DNA from: Salinibacter pepae
GTDB lineage: Bacteria > Bacteroidota > Rhodothermia > Rhodothermales > Salinibacteraceae
DNA length: 64,000 bases
Direction of reading: 5' to 3'
NCBI RefSeq assembly: GCF_947077775.1
Contig: NZ_CAMTTE010000001.1
Location: 930,001-994,000 of the forward strand
The notes under the pieces were generated by a model. It saw only the letters and a program-made list of their open reading frames with translations, was not told where the DNA came from and made no database searches. The position numbers and the translations under genes are program-made. Every line of letters begins with the position of its first letter. Position 1 is the first letter of the stretch. Below, piece after piece: positions 26,069-37,800 of this stretch.

Positions 26069-26770
26069 TCAGATGAGGTAGAGCAGCGGGAACAGGAAAA
26101 TCCAGACGATGTCGACGAGGTGCCAGTAGAGCCCCGTAAGCTCCACCGGGGTGTACCATTCGCTACTGAACGATCCGCGCCACGCCATGACCGCAAGCGC
26201 GCCGATGACGATCATGCCGATGACCACGTGCACCCCGTGGATGCCCGTCATGACGAAGTAGATGCTGAAGAATTGAGGCGCCATGGCCATTTCCGCCAGG
26301 TGTTCGTAGTGGGCCCCGTGCGGGTCGAACGCCCCGCCGGGGTAGACCCCGTGCTCGAACTTGGCCATGTACTCGAAGTACTTGACCACCATGAATCCGC
26401 CCGCCAGCCCGAGCGTGCCCAGCAGGTAGTAGATGCACCGCTTCACCTTGTCCTGCTTGATGGCGTGGATCGACAGGGCCACCGTCAGGGACGAGGTGAG
26501 AAGCACAACGGTGTTGAGCGCCCCCATCGTTTGGTTCAGCGTCCCGCTGGCCGCCGCGAACACCTCGGGGTTCCACTGGCGGAAGACGGCGTAGGCGACG
26601 AACATGCCGCTAAAGAGAAGCACCTCGGTGATAAGAAACACCCACATCCCAAGCTTCGCCGAGTCGAACTGCTGCTCCGACGAGACGAAGTGGTGCTCCA
26701 GGTGCTCCGGGTGATGGTCGTCGTGCGCGGCCTCCGTCTCGGTGGGGGCCGGGGCTGTTTCCGTTGCCAT
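26069..26770 (-). CDS. ctaE: Cytochrome c oxidase subunit III
   Basis: A 233-residue polytopic subunit of the caa3 oxidase. After a polar, His-rich start (EAAHDDHHPEHLEHH) it has about five membrane segments, with family signatures KLGMWVFLITEVLLFSGMF, MTGIHGVHVVIGMIVIGA and the end GLYWHLVDIVWIFLFPLLYL. It probably helps stability and proton uptake. It lies 41 bases downstream of ctaD, in the usual ctaC-D-E order. Confidence 0.95.
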   Translation of the reverse strand: MATETAPAPTETEAAHDDHHPEHLEHHFVSSEQQFDSAKLGMWVFLITEVLLFSGMFVAYAVFRQWNPEVFAAASGTLNQTMGALNTVVLLTSSLTVALSIHAIKQDKVKRCIYYLLGTLGLAGGFMVVKYFEYMAKFEHGVYPGGAFDPHGAHYEHLAEMAMAPQFFSIYFVMTGIHGVHVVIGMIVIGALAVMAWRGSFSSEWYTPVELTGLYWHLVDIVWIFLFPLLYLI

Positions 26771-26811
26771 GGGGTCGGGAGATCTCGTGAGACAAGGCGT
26801 GGAGCCGCTGC

Positions 26812-28557
<1,746 letters not shown>

Positions 28558-28639
28558 GGCGTCTCGATCTGATGTATGACAAGCGTGCACGGCTGAAAAA
28601 CAGCATCCGGGGCCCGAGCGTCCCCTCGGGCTCTGGCCG

Positions 28640-29587
28640 TTACTCCTCGGAGACCTCCTTGTCGCTCTGCTCCTTGATGAACTCAACGAGACCGGTCACC
28701 TCTCGCTCCGAAAGGCTGGCGTACGACGGCATTACGTTCTGGTAGCCCTCCACCACCTTCGCCCCCGATTGCAGAATGGATTCGCGAAGATAGTTCGCAT
28801 CCGCCGTGACCGTCGACCCGTCGGCCATTTGGTGGTCGGTCTTGCCGTAGAGGCCCTTCCAGGTGGGCCCCACCATGTCGGAGCCATCGAGGCTGTGGCA
28901 ACCCTGACAGCCCTGTTGCGTGTAGAGCTTTTCTCCCAACTCCGGAAGCGGAATGTCGTCCGGTGTTGCGGCGCTTTCCAGCCACTGGTCGAAGCGGGCG
29001 CGGGAAACGACCTTCACCTCCGCGTCCATCTCGGAGTGGTTCCGGCCGCAGTACTCGGTGCAAAACAAGTCGTACGTTCCTTCTTTCGTCGCCTCAAACC
29101 ACACCGACGTGTAGCGGTTGGGCAGCACGTCCTGCTTTACCCGAAACGCCGGGACGTAGAAGCTGTGGATCACGTCCTGGCTGCTCATGGTGGTCTTCAC
29201 CGGCTCGTCGGCCGGCACGTACAGGGTGTCCGTCGTAACGCCGTTCGGATACTCGAACGACCACCCCCACGACCGCGCCTGCACCCGAATCTCGTATGCA
29301 TTGTCCGGGATCGTCTTCTGCGCCACGAACGACTTGAACCCCCAGTTGAAGACGAGGAGGACGAGAATCGTGGGAATTACGATCCAGGAAATCTCCAGCA
29401 GCTTGCTCTCCTTGACGGGACTGGGCCGCTCGGCGGGGTCCTGACGGCGATAGCGGTACATAAACCAGAGCATCGCCGCAACCACGCCGACGAGGAGAAT
29501 CCCGCTGACGACGTTTACGAAGGTAAAGAGACTATCAATCTTCGGCGCCATCGTAGACGCCGCTTCGGGAAGCCAAAAATCACCCAT
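28640..29587 (-). CDS. ctaC: Cytochrome c oxidase subunit II fused to cytochrome c (caa3 type)
   Basis: Accepts electrons and passes them to subunit I. The 315-residue protein has two membrane segments (about 21-43 and 63-81), a cupredoxin domain with the CuA ligands His141, Cys176, Glu178, Cys180, His184 and Met187 ([12 protein letters not shown]), and a C-terminal cytochrome c domain with CQGCH at 227-231 and likely axial Met286 (VMPSYASL). The fused cytochrome makes it caa3 type. It sits 82 bases upstream of ctaD. No typical signal peptide is seen; the first membrane segment probably acts as one. Confidence 0.96.
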   Translation of the reverse strand: MGDFWLPEAASTMAPKIDSLFTFVNVVSGILLVGVVAAMLWFMYRYRRQDPAERPSPVKESKLLEISWIVIPTILVLLVFNWGFKSFVAQKTIPDNAYEIRVQARSWGWSFEYPNGVTTDTLYVPADEPVKTTMSSQDVIHSFYVPAFRVKQDVLPNRYTSVWFEATKEGTYDLFCTEYCGRNHSEMDAEVKVVSRARFDQWLESAATPDDIPLPELGEKLYTQQGCQGCHSLDGSDMVGPTWKGLYGKTDHQMADGSTVTADANYLRESILQSGAKVVEGYQNVMPSYASLSEREVTGLVEFIKEQSDKEVSEE

Positions 29588-29698
29588 GTCGTGATTGGTC
29601 GTTGGTGGAGACGAATCGCTGCCTCATGTCAAAAGGGCGGCCGATGGGGGGTCGTGCGCCGCCGTGCGGGGTGCCCCCCGTACCCGCCGTCCGGGTTG

Positions 29699-30442
29699 TC
29701 ATTCCGGCTGCTGCCGCTGCTGATACTCCTCCCTCGCGACGAGGTCCATGGCACGGTCAATCGGGATCCGATAGGTGCCCTCCTCCTCGTCCACGACCTC
29801 ATACTGTTGCAACTCCTGTGCCGCCTCCATCTCGGCCTGCTTGATGTCACGGTACTGCATCCGCTCGGCGGCCGCCCCCTCCGCGCTTTGGCTCACCTGT
29901 CCAAACCACCCGAACAGGATGGCGACGGCGGTCAGCACAACGGCAATGATCGAGGCCGAGATGCCCATAATCTGGCTCGCAGCCACGCCTTCGTACGCCA
30001 CGCCACGCTCCTTCTCCTTCTCGATCTGATCCTCGAAATCAAAGGGTTGGGCGGTGGCTTCTTGACGGGCGGCGCGCGCAAGTTCCGTCACGGGCTCCTC
30101 GTCGGCGGCCTCGGCGGGCCCCTGCTCGGCCTCCGCCTCCGTGGTCGCGACGAAGCTCTCCACGGGGCTCGGGGGTCCCCACTCGCCGTCCCTCTCAACG
30201 AGCACCCGCCAGAAGAACGTCTGCCCGTCCGTGGGCAGCTTGTTGCCGACCGTTACCGCCGTTTGGGTCCCCACCTCGGCGTCCACGACAGGCGTGTCGA
30301 AGCGCGCCGTCTCGGCCACCTGCAGGCGGTACGCGTCGCCGTCCTCGACGGGGGACCAGACGAACGTCACTGCACTCCCGTCCGCCGAGACGGTGTCAAC
30401 GGGCGTGACCAGTGAGGGCGTGGGGCCGTCGTCGGAAGCCAT
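29699..30442 (-). CDS. Fibronectin-III-like domain plus single membrane segment, respiratory cluster protein
   Basis: A 247-residue protein lying between actF and ctaC on the same strand (111 and 135 bases from its neighbours). Residues about 10-100 look like a fibronectin type III domain (FVWSPVEDGDAYRLQVAETA and FFWRVLVERDGEWGPPSPV). An acidic linker leads to one membrane segment at about 160-181, followed by a helical tail and RIPIDRAM at 225-232. Short membrane proteins with a similar RIPI(D/E)RAM ending occur in oxidase clusters of other phyla, as I recall. I infer a structural or assembly role linking complex III and the oxidase. Function is unproven. Confidence 0.65.
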   Translation of the reverse strand: MASDDGPTPSLVTPVDTVSADGSAVTFVWSPVEDGDAYRLQVAETARFDTPVVDAEVGTQTAVTVGNKLPTDGQTFFWRVLVERDGEWGPPSPVESFVATTEAEAEQGPAEAADEEPVTELARAARQEATAQPFDFEDQIEKEKERGVAYEGVAASQIMGISASIIAVVLTAVAILFGWFGQVSQSAEGAAAERMQYRDIKQAEMEAAQELQQYEVVDEEEGTYRIPIDRAMDLVAREEYQQRQQPE

Positions 30443-30577
30443 GTGTCGTGCGCAGGGTTGGTGCCAGAGTGCCTACTTACGAACGCAGGGGGGTCGGGAG
30501 AGGGTCACCGCACCGGGTGAAATCACCGGAAAAGCCCATTCGTTCCGCCCTCCCCCAGCCCCGACGCGGGGCGTTCG

Positions 30578-31840
30578 CTACATGTTTTCGAACTGGAGGG
30601 AGTCCCGCAGGGACGGATGGTTCTGGGGCACGAGGGGATGCCGGCCGAGGCGATACATCAATCCCCCGGCAAAGATTCCCGTCAACCCCAACCAACACGT
30701 AAAGTCGAGCCAGTGAAAGCCCCCGCCCTCCCGAAGCACCGGGAGCACCACCCAGTGCAGATCAAACCAGTGCATGCCAAGCAGCCACACGGACAGCACG
30801 GCCATCACCGTCCCGGCCCGTTTCGTCGCCTGTGGCAGGAGGATCAGGAACGGGAGGAGGAAATGGAAGATCACGAGGGCGGCGCTGTGCCAGGCCCACC
30901 CCCCCTGGAGCCGGTGTTGGAACCACACCGTCTCTTCCGGAATCCCCCCGTACCAGTACAGCATGTACTGGCTAAACGCGATGTACGCCCAGAAGACGAC
31001 GAAGCCGAAGAGGTACTTGCCCAGGTCGTGGTCGTGCTCCGGCGTGATGACCCCCTCCAGCACCCCGCCGGTTCGTCGGAGCAGGAGCGATACGAGGGTG
31101 ATCGTGGCGACGGCCCCCAGGATGCCCCCCGAGAAGAAGTAGATCCCGAAGATGGTCGAGAACCAGTGCGGGTCGGTGGACATCAGGATGTCGTAGCTCG
31201 CGAAGGCGGTGGTCACCGCCAGGAGGGGAAGCCCCCAGGCACTGGTGCTCCGCAGCGCCGCCGGAATCTCAGGGTCCGCATCCACGTCCTGCCGGAGGGA
31301 GAGGGTGTAGAGGCGGTACGAGATCACCGTCCACACCGCAAAGTACACCACCATCCGGACCGACCAGAACGGCGTGTTCAGGTACGCACGCTTCCCCGCC
31401 AGGATCTCGTCGTATTGGGGACTGCTCGGGTCGTAGAGCTCGGCGTGCGTCCAGTGATACAGGTCGTGCATCCCGAACAGCAACGGCAGCCCCAGCAGGA
31501 ACAGCAACGGAAACGCCCACACCAGGGCCTCATTGATGCGGTTTACGACCACGCTCCAGTTCGCCCGCGTGAGGTGGTTGAACACGAGGAAGAAAAGCCC
31601 CCCCAGGGCTATGGTTAAAAGAAACGACCATCCCACCAGGTAGGCGAAAAAGAAGTCGTCCGGGCTCTCCCAGAGGCCCAGGAGGCTGATGGTCAGGAGC
31701 GCGATCCCCAGCGCCATCGGCACGAGCCAGGCGCGCCGGTCCCCCACGAACCGGTAGGCTCGTTTCGCAACGTCGCTCGTCGGCTGGACCGGATCGACCA
31801 GCCACTTCAGAAAGGAACTGCGATTGATGGAGTCGGGCAT
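30578..31840 (-). CDS. actF: Alternative complex III subunit ActF (quinol:cytochrome c oxidoreductase)
   Basis: Polytopic membrane subunit, 420 residues and about ten membrane segments, homologous to ActC and to NrfD/PsrC proteins. Recognisable segments include RANWSVVVNRINEALVWAFPL, ASYDILMSTDPHWFSTIFGI, FAYIAFSQYMLYWYGGIPEE-like sequence and WFDLHWVVLPVLREGG. It is the second quinone-interacting subunit of the complex that replaces bc1. It is the last act gene, 97 bases after actE. Confidence 0.93.
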   Translation of the reverse strand: MPDSINRSSFLKWLVDPVQPTSDVAKRAYRFVGDRRAWLVPMALGIALLTISLLGLWESPDDFFFAYLVGWSFLLTIALGGLFFLVFNHLTRANWSVVVNRINEALVWAFPLLFLLGLPLLFGMHDLYHWTHAELYDPSSPQYDEILAGKRAYLNTPFWSVRMVVYFAVWTVISYRLYTLSLRQDVDADPEIPAALRSTSAWGLPLLAVTTAFASYDILMSTDPHWFSTIFGIYFFSGGILGAVATITLVSLLLRRTGGVLEGVITPEHDHDLGKYLFGFVVFWAYIAFSQYMLYWYGGIPEETVWFQHRLQGGWAWHSAALVIFHFLLPFLILLPQATKRAGTVMAVLSVWLLGMHWFDLHWVVLPVLREGGGFHWLDFTCWLGLTGIFAGGLMYRLGRHPLVPQNHPSLRDSLQFENM

Positions 31841-31937
31841 GGCGTTGAGACGTCGGTTCGGAGCCGCAAGGGCCCTGCGAGAAGTTGGTTCAGAGGTCCG
31901 CAGCAGTGAGGGGGCCGTAGAGACGGTGAAGACGAGA

Positions 31938-32588
31938 CTACTCCGTGCCGGCCTGCGCCGTCGCGCCGCCTTCGGGCGCCGCGCCCAGCTCGGCCCGCTC
32001 TCCCGGCGGCAGGTCGTCAGGCGTGGCGTTCTGGCTGCGCTGCAGGGCGCGAATGTACGCGACGATGGCCCAGCGGTCCATCACGGACACCTTCTGTCCG
32101 TAGGCCGGCATGCTGCGCACGCCGTTCGCGATCACGTCGTAGAGGTACCCGTCCGGCGACTCCCGGAGCCGGCCAACATGGTAGCTCGGGGCGGGGGTGT
32201 ATCCGTAGTCGCCCCGCATGATGACCCCATTCCCGTCTCCGGTTTTCCCGTGGCAGACTGAGCACTGGATCTCGTATCGCTCCCGGCCTCGCTCCAAGAC
32301 CTTCCGGTTGACCGCGATGGGAATCTGGTCTACGTAATCGCCGTCTGCCGTCCGCCCCTGGTAGAGGGCGGAGCTGTCCCGGAGCTCGCCCCGCGGCACC
32401 GTGCCCGAGACCGGCGCCCGCATGGCGGCGCCGTCTTCAAAGTACGGATTCGCCTCCTGCGGCCCGAACTTGGGCTGGAAGTCCATGTCCAGGTTCATGT
32501 GGAAGGGCGGATTGTCCGACTGGGTGCCCCGGCACCCCGCCAGGAGCAGGGCGACGAGCATCAAGCCGGTAACGAACAGGCGTCGCAT
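31938..32588 (-). CDS. actE: Alternative complex III subunit ActE, monohaem cytochrome c lipoprotein
   Basis: Periplasmic electron carrier of the complex. Signal ends LLLAGC with lipidated Cys19; the haem site is CSVCH at residues 109-113 and the likely axial Met is Met160 in SMPAYGQ. A conserved N-terminal stretch MNLDMDFQPKFGPQEANPYF precedes the cytochrome fold. The C-terminal 25 residues are an Ala/Gly/Glu-rich tail. The ATG at 32588 is 53 bases after the actD stop; an upstream ATG lacks the signal. Confidence 0.93.
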   Translation of the reverse strand: MRRLFVTGLMLVALLLAGCRGTQSDNPPFHMNLDMDFQPKFGPQEANPYFEDGAAMRAPVSGTVPRGELRDSSALYQGRTADGDYVDQIPIAVNRKVLERGRERYEIQCSVCHGKTGDGNGVIMRGDYGYTPAPSYHVGRLRESPDGYLYDVIANGVRSMPAYGQKVSVMDRWAIVAYIRALQRSQNATPDDLPPGERAELGAAPEGGATAQAGTE

Positions 32589-32630
32589 TGGTCGTGCAGG
32601 AAAATCGAGGGAGAATGCGGACGGGACCAA

Positions 32631-32652
32631 TCGATGCGGCATCACGCATCGA
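32631..32652. repeat. Inverted repeat spanning the actD stop codon
   Basis: Arms TCGATGCG (32631-32638) and CGCATCGA (32645-32652) with loop GCATCA, which contains the actD stop codon on the minus strand. It shares the GCATCACGCATC core with other inverted repeats in the window. Confidence 0.8.
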
Positions 32653-33247
32653 CCGTCCCGTCGTCTTTGACGAGCTCAAGGTGGTGTGCCCCGAGCCGCT
32701 GGAGCATCGCGGCGCTGTCCTTCACGTCGAACTCATCGTCGCTGGCCGCAATGTGCAGAAAAAACCGATCGTCCGACGCCCCCTTGAAGCGATCGGAGTA
32801 GAACAGGGGGTTGTAGGGCCGTGGCAATCCGTTCAGCGCAAACATGCCCGCCACGGCGCCGAACGCCGCGAACAGGATCGTCAACTCAAACATGATGGGC
32901 ACCGAGGGCTCCACGGCAAAGAACGGCTTGCCGCTGATGTTGAGCGGGTAGTCCACCGCGGCCGTCCACCACTGCAGGAGATACGCAACCACGCACCCCG
33001 TAATCCCGCCAAAAAACGTGAGCACACCGACGGCGGACGCGTTGCCCAGCCCCATCGCCTCGTCCATTCCGTGAATCGGAAACGGGCTGTGCGTGTCGAA
33101 GTGGCGGTAGCCTTCCTCCCGGACCGCCTCGGCGGCGTGCAGCAGCGCGCCCGGATCCGGGAACTCGGCGAGCAGGCCGTGGACCTGGTCGGCGTCGCTC
33201 TCGAAGATCCCTGCCTGGGCCTTCAGGTCTTGGATCAGCGTGGACAT
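32642..33247 (-). CDS. actD: Alternative complex III subunit ActD (DUF3341)
   Basis: Membrane subunit of 201 residues with two membrane segments, the first around VLTFFGGITGCVVAYLLQWW and the second around FELTILFAAFGAVAGMFALN. The DUF3341 signatures are GIFESDADQVHGLLAEF and THSPFPIHGMDEAMGL near the N-terminus and PLFYSDRFKGASDDRFFLHI near the C-terminus. Its role is structural; it has no cofactor motifs. It follows actC by 59 bases. Confidence 0.93.
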   Translation of the reverse strand: MSTLIQDLKAQAGIFESDADQVHGLLAEFPDPGALLHAAEAVREEGYRHFDTHSPFPIHGMDEAMGLGNASAVGVLTFFGGITGCVVAYLLQWWTAAVDYPLNISGKPFFAVEPSVPIMFELTILFAAFGAVAGMFALNGLPRPYNPLFYSDRFKGASDDRFFLHIAASDDEFDVKDSAAMLQRLGAHHLELVKDDGTVDA

Positions 33248-33306
33248 GGTGTCGCGCGGTGCTCAATGGAAAACAGCGATGAGTGATGACGGCGAGGCCG
33301 CCTCGT

Positions 33307-34827
33307 CTACCCGGAGGCGTCGGCCCCGTCGTTGCGGTACGCCTCGGCCAGGGCCGGCTCCGCCGGCTTGATGTAGGGCTCGCCGTCGCCCTCGGCGTGC
33401 CCGTTGCCCCCGTGGTCGTAGTGGTGCGGATCGGCCTCCGGCATTACCCCCTTCACCTCCGCCATCGCCACCATCGGCACGAACCGAAGGAAGAGCAGGA
33501 AGAGGGTAAAGAAGAGCCCGAACGACCCCACGAACGTACCGATGTCGACCCACGTGGCCGTGAAGTAGCCCCACGAGCTCGGCAGGAAGTCGCGGTGGAG
33601 CGACGTGATCGTAATCACGAACCGCTCGAACCACATCCCGATGTTCACCACGATCGACAGGGCAAACATGACCGGGATGGAGCGCCGAAGCCGCTTCGAC
33701 CAGAAGAGCTGCGGCGTGACCAGATTACAGGTCATCATGATCCAGTACGCCCAGGCGTACGGCCCGAAGGCGCGGTTGATGAAGGCGTACTGCTCGTACT
33801 CGACCCCCGAGTACCAGGCCATGAAGAACTCCGTGATGTAGGCAAAGCCCACGATCGACCCGGTCACCAGGATGATGATGTTCATCTTCTCCAGGTGGTC
33901 GATCGTAATCAGGTTCTTCAGGCCGTAGATCTCTCGGGTAATCACCATGAGCGTAACCACCATGGCGAAGCCGGAGAAGATGGCCCCGGCCACGAAGTAG
34001 GGCGGGAAGATCGTCGTGTGCCACCCCGGGATGACCGACACCGCAAAGTCGAACGACACGACCGAGTGGACCGACAGCACGAGCGGCGTGGCGAGGCCTG
34101 CGAGCAGCAGGTATGCCTTTTCGTAGTTGCGCCAGTGGCGGTTCGAGCCCGTCCACCCCAGCGAAAAGAAGGCGAGAATGCGCTGCCGCCAGAAGTTCTT
34201 GGCGCGGTCGCGGAGCGTGGCGAGATCCGGAACGAGCCCCACGTACCAGAAGAGGGTCGACACGATGAAGTAGCTCGACACCGCGAACACGTCCCACAGC
34301 AGCGGGCTCTTAAACTGCGGCCACATGGCCATCTGGTTCGGAATCGGGAGCGTCCAGTAGATGGCCCAGACGCGCCCGACGTGGAAGGTCGGCCAGATGA
34401 GGGCACAGATCACCGCGAAGATCGTCATCGCCTCCGCGGCCCGGTTGATCGCCGTCCGCCAGTGCTGCCGGAAGAGGTAGAGAATGGCGGAAATCAGCGT
34501 CCCGGCGTGGCCGATCCCGACCCAGAACACGAAGTTGACAATCGGCCAGCCCCACCCGACGGGCTGGTTGTTGCCCCACACCCCGATGCCGTTCCACACC
34601 ACGTAGGCGAGCAGCCCAATCAGCAGAAGCGCCCCGGACAGCGACACGGCAAAGGCCACGTACCACGCCAGCGGCGCCTTCTTCTCCGCGTGCCGCGACA
34701 CCATCTCGGTGATGTCGTGAAACGACAGGTTGCCCTTGACGAGACGCTCCGGGTCGGCCGCACCATCCCCTGCGGGCGACGGGGGCGACTCGGACGGGTC
34801 CGTTGGAAGCTTCTTGGATGACTCCAC
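33307..34827 (-). CDS. actC: Alternative complex III subunit ActC (NrfD/PsrC-like, quinol-binding)
   Basis: Integral membrane subunit of 506 residues with about ten membrane segments; with ActF it forms the quinol-oxidising membrane part. Family features include [61 protein letters not shown]-type sequence and [14 protein letters not shown]-like segments. A short hydrophilic N-terminus ([21 protein letters not shown]) and an acidic His-rich C-terminus ([16 protein letters not shown]) flank the core. It starts 49 bases after actB. Confidence 0.95.
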   Translation of the reverse strand: MESSKKLPTDPSESPPSPAGDGAADPERLVKGNLSFHDITEMVSRHAEKKAPLAWYVAFAVSLSGALLLIGLLAYVVWNGIGVWGNNQPVGWGWPIVNFVFWVGIGHAGTLISAILYLFRQHWRTAINRAAEAMTIFAVICALIWPTFHVGRVWAIYWTLPIPNQMAMWPQFKSPLLWDVFAVSSYFIVSTLFWYVGLVPDLATLRDRAKNFWRQRILAFFSLGWTGSNRHWRNYEKAYLLLAGLATPLVLSVHSVVSFDFAVSVIPGWHTTIFPPYFVAGAIFSGFAMVVTLMVITREIYGLKNLITIDHLEKMNIIILVTGSIVGFAYITEFFMAWYSGVEYEQYAFINRAFGPYAWAYWIMMTCNLVTPQLFWSKRLRRSIPVMFALSIVVNIGMWFERFVITITSLHRDFLPSSWGYFTATWVDIGTFVGSFGLFFTLFLLFLRFVPMVAMAEVKGVMPEADPHHYDHGGNGHAEGDGEPYIKPAEPALAEAYRNDGADASG

Positions 34828-34876
34828 GAATGGCTCAGATCAATTCGACGAGTTCGTGCAGGGGGCGGCCCCGAGG

Positions 34877-37800
34877 CTAGGCCTCAACGGGCGCCTCCTC
34901 TTCCGCCTCGGTCTCCGAGAGGGCCTCCTCCAGGCGGGAATTCGTGTTGCGCACACGGCCGAGGTAGGAGAGGCGGGGCTTCGTGTTCAGGTAGGACAGC
35001 AGCTCGTACCGGCGCGGGTTCTTCTTCTCCTCCACCACGTCGCTCTCGGGATTGTTGAGGTCCCCAAACGTGATGGCGTCGGTGGGGCATGCCTCCTGGC
35101 AGGCCGTCTCGACCTCGTTGGGCCGTAGGTCGCGATCCTCGTTGTCGGCCTGCTGCTGGTGCTTCCGGATCCGCTGGACGCACCACGTGCACTTCTCCAT
35201 GACGCCCCGGTTGCGCACGGTGACGTCGGGGTTCTGCGCCATCTGCACCTCCGTCGGCAGCGTCTTGGTCCAGTCGTAAAAGTTGAAGCGGCGGACCTTG
35301 TACGGGCAGTTGTTCTGGCAGTAGCGCGTCCCGATGCAGCGGTTGTAGACCATCTGGTTCGTGCCGTCCGGCGAGTGCACCGTCGCCGCCACCGGACACA
35401 CCGACTCACACGGCGCGTTTTCGCAGTGCTGGCACATCACCGGCTGCGTGAGCATCTCGGGGTTGTCGCCCCCCTCCTCCTCGCTCACGTAGTACCGGTC
35501 GTTCCGAATCCAGTACATGTGCCGCCCCTTGCTCACCTCGTCCTTCCCCACCACCTGCACGTTGTTCTCGCTCGTGCAGGCCACCACACAGGCGTTGCAG
35601 CCCGTGCACGTGTTGAGGTCCACGGTCATGCCCCACTGGTTCTGGTAGTAGGGGTTGTTTTTGAAGGCCGCCTGGTCCTTCGGATGGTTTTCCTCCCAGG
35701 CCATGGGGTACTCCTGCTGCTTCTCCACAGGGCCCGGCTCGTCGGCGCCGGCGCCGCCGTGCTGACCGGCGCCGTCGCCCCCATGAGCGGCCTGTTCGGG
35801 CATCTCGTCCGCCCCGTGAGCGTCGGCGCCCGGCCCCGCCTCCAGGCCTTGCCCCGACACGGTACCGGCCGCCCCGTCGCCACTGTGCCCGTCCCCGCCG
35901 CCGTGGCCGCCCTCATCGCCATGGCCGCCGTCTCCGTGGCCGTCGCCCCCGTGACCCAGGTCCGGCACGGGCGGTTGCGACTCGTTGACAAACTCCGGGT
36001 TCTCTTTAAACTCGTCCAGGGTTGCCCAGCGCACAATCGGACGCCCCTGCATGCTTCCCTCCTCCTGGGTCGTGGCGAGGAGGTACCCACTGCCGACCTG
36101 CGTAACGTTGGCCCCGGTGGCGACCCGCCCCCCGTTCGGGCGCATCGGCGCCACGTTGCCCCCCACCACGTCCACCGGCTCCCCGGACGAGTCGACCCCC
36201 CCTGCGATGGGGCTGCCGTTGTAGATGTTGGTTTGATCGCTGGTGTCCCAGAACGGCGTGCTCTCCGACTCGCGGGTCGAGGCGATGGTGCGCCCGTAGC
36301 CCATCGACACCCCGATGGAGCCGTCCGGGTAGCCCGGCTGCACCCACACGGGCAGCTCGACGGACTGGCCGTCGAGGGTCAACTCCACCCGGTCGGCGTA
36401 GAAGCTGCCCTCGCGGCGCTGGACCTCCACCCCCAGCTCGTCCGCCGTCGCCCGGCTCATGACGGCAACGTTGTCCCACACAATTTTCGAGATCGGATCC
36501 GGCAGCTCCTGCATCCACGGGTTGTTGGAGAATCGCCCCGCCAGCAGCTTCGAATCCGTGCGGAAGACGACCTCAATCTCGTCCGGGTCGGACGCCGGGG
36601 CGTCAATCGACGGCACGGTCGCCGTGCCCACCGACGCCGTCTCGTACCCGGATCCTTCGAGGTATCCGTCGTGCAACGCCTTGCGCCACCGCTCCTGGAA
36701 GGGGGCCGGAAGCTGGGCCCGCCACTGCTCGCGGACCAGGTCGTGGCCGCTGGCGTCCACGCCCGTCGCCGCCAGGTTGAGCACCTCGATGAGCGAGTGC
36801 GCGTCGTCGTAGAGCGGCCGGATGAGCGGCTGGACGATCGACTTCGTGCCGTCGTAGGCCCGGCCGTCGCCCCACTGTTCGAGGTAGTGGGTGCGGGGCA
36901 GGTGCCAGCGGGCCGCCTGGGCCGTTTCGTTCCGGAGGCGCCCCAGGTGGACCGTGTCGCGTACGTTCGAGAGCGCCTCCTCAAAGCCCAGCTCAGACGG
37001 GGCGTCGTAAACGGGGTTCACGCCCAGCATGAACAAGGTGTCCACCTCGCCCGCCCGCATCGACGCGGTCAGGTCGGCCAGGGCCTCGTCCTGCGGCTGG
37101 ATCTCGTCGTCTCCGGGATCGAAGAGCGTGACGGTGGTGCCGAGCCCCCCGAGTCGCTGGTTGACCGCCATGGCGAGGGCGTGCACCTCGGGCGGCTGTG
37201 CCTCCCCCGCCATTACCACGCCGTGCTCGCCCGCCGCTCGCAGGTCCCGGGCCATCTCCCGAACGTGCAGGCGCTCCCGCTCGCTCCACGAGACGTCCGG
37301 CGCCTCCCCCACCCCCAGCTCCGCCGCGAGGGCGGCCGCGAGGGCGGGAATGCGCCCGGCCCGCATCGCGAGCCGGTGGTCCGAGCTGCCGCCCGTGGTG
37401 GAATAACGGCTCTCCACCGTGTAGAGCCGGCTCATGGTGTCCTCCGCGTCGTCTAGGCGCCGCCCCTCCGCAAACCCCTGCGTGTGGTACCCAAAGTCGT
37501 GGGTGCGCCCGTCGAGGAAGTTGGCGTCGAGGCTTACGATGACCTCCGCCTCCCCAAGCTCGAAGCGCGGCCGAAGGGGGCGCCCGAAGGCCTGCTGCGT
37601 GCCGAGCCGCCGCGGGTCGGTCCCCGTCGGGGCGTACGGCACCCACTGCAGGTTCGGAAAGCGATCCGCCATGCGCTGGCGCATCGCCTGTACGGTCGGG
37701 GACGAGGTCTTCTCCGCCAGAACCGCCACTTGGCGCTGGTCGGCCTCGTTGCCCAGCTGGCGGCAAAACGAGACGAAGTCGCTCCAGGAGGCGGTGCGCC

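Noticed and set aside
33283-34821. A 512-residue plus-strand frame opposite actC
   Set aside because: Composition is Arg/Pro/His/Glu-rich with no hydrophobic pattern; actC on the minus strand is unmistakable.
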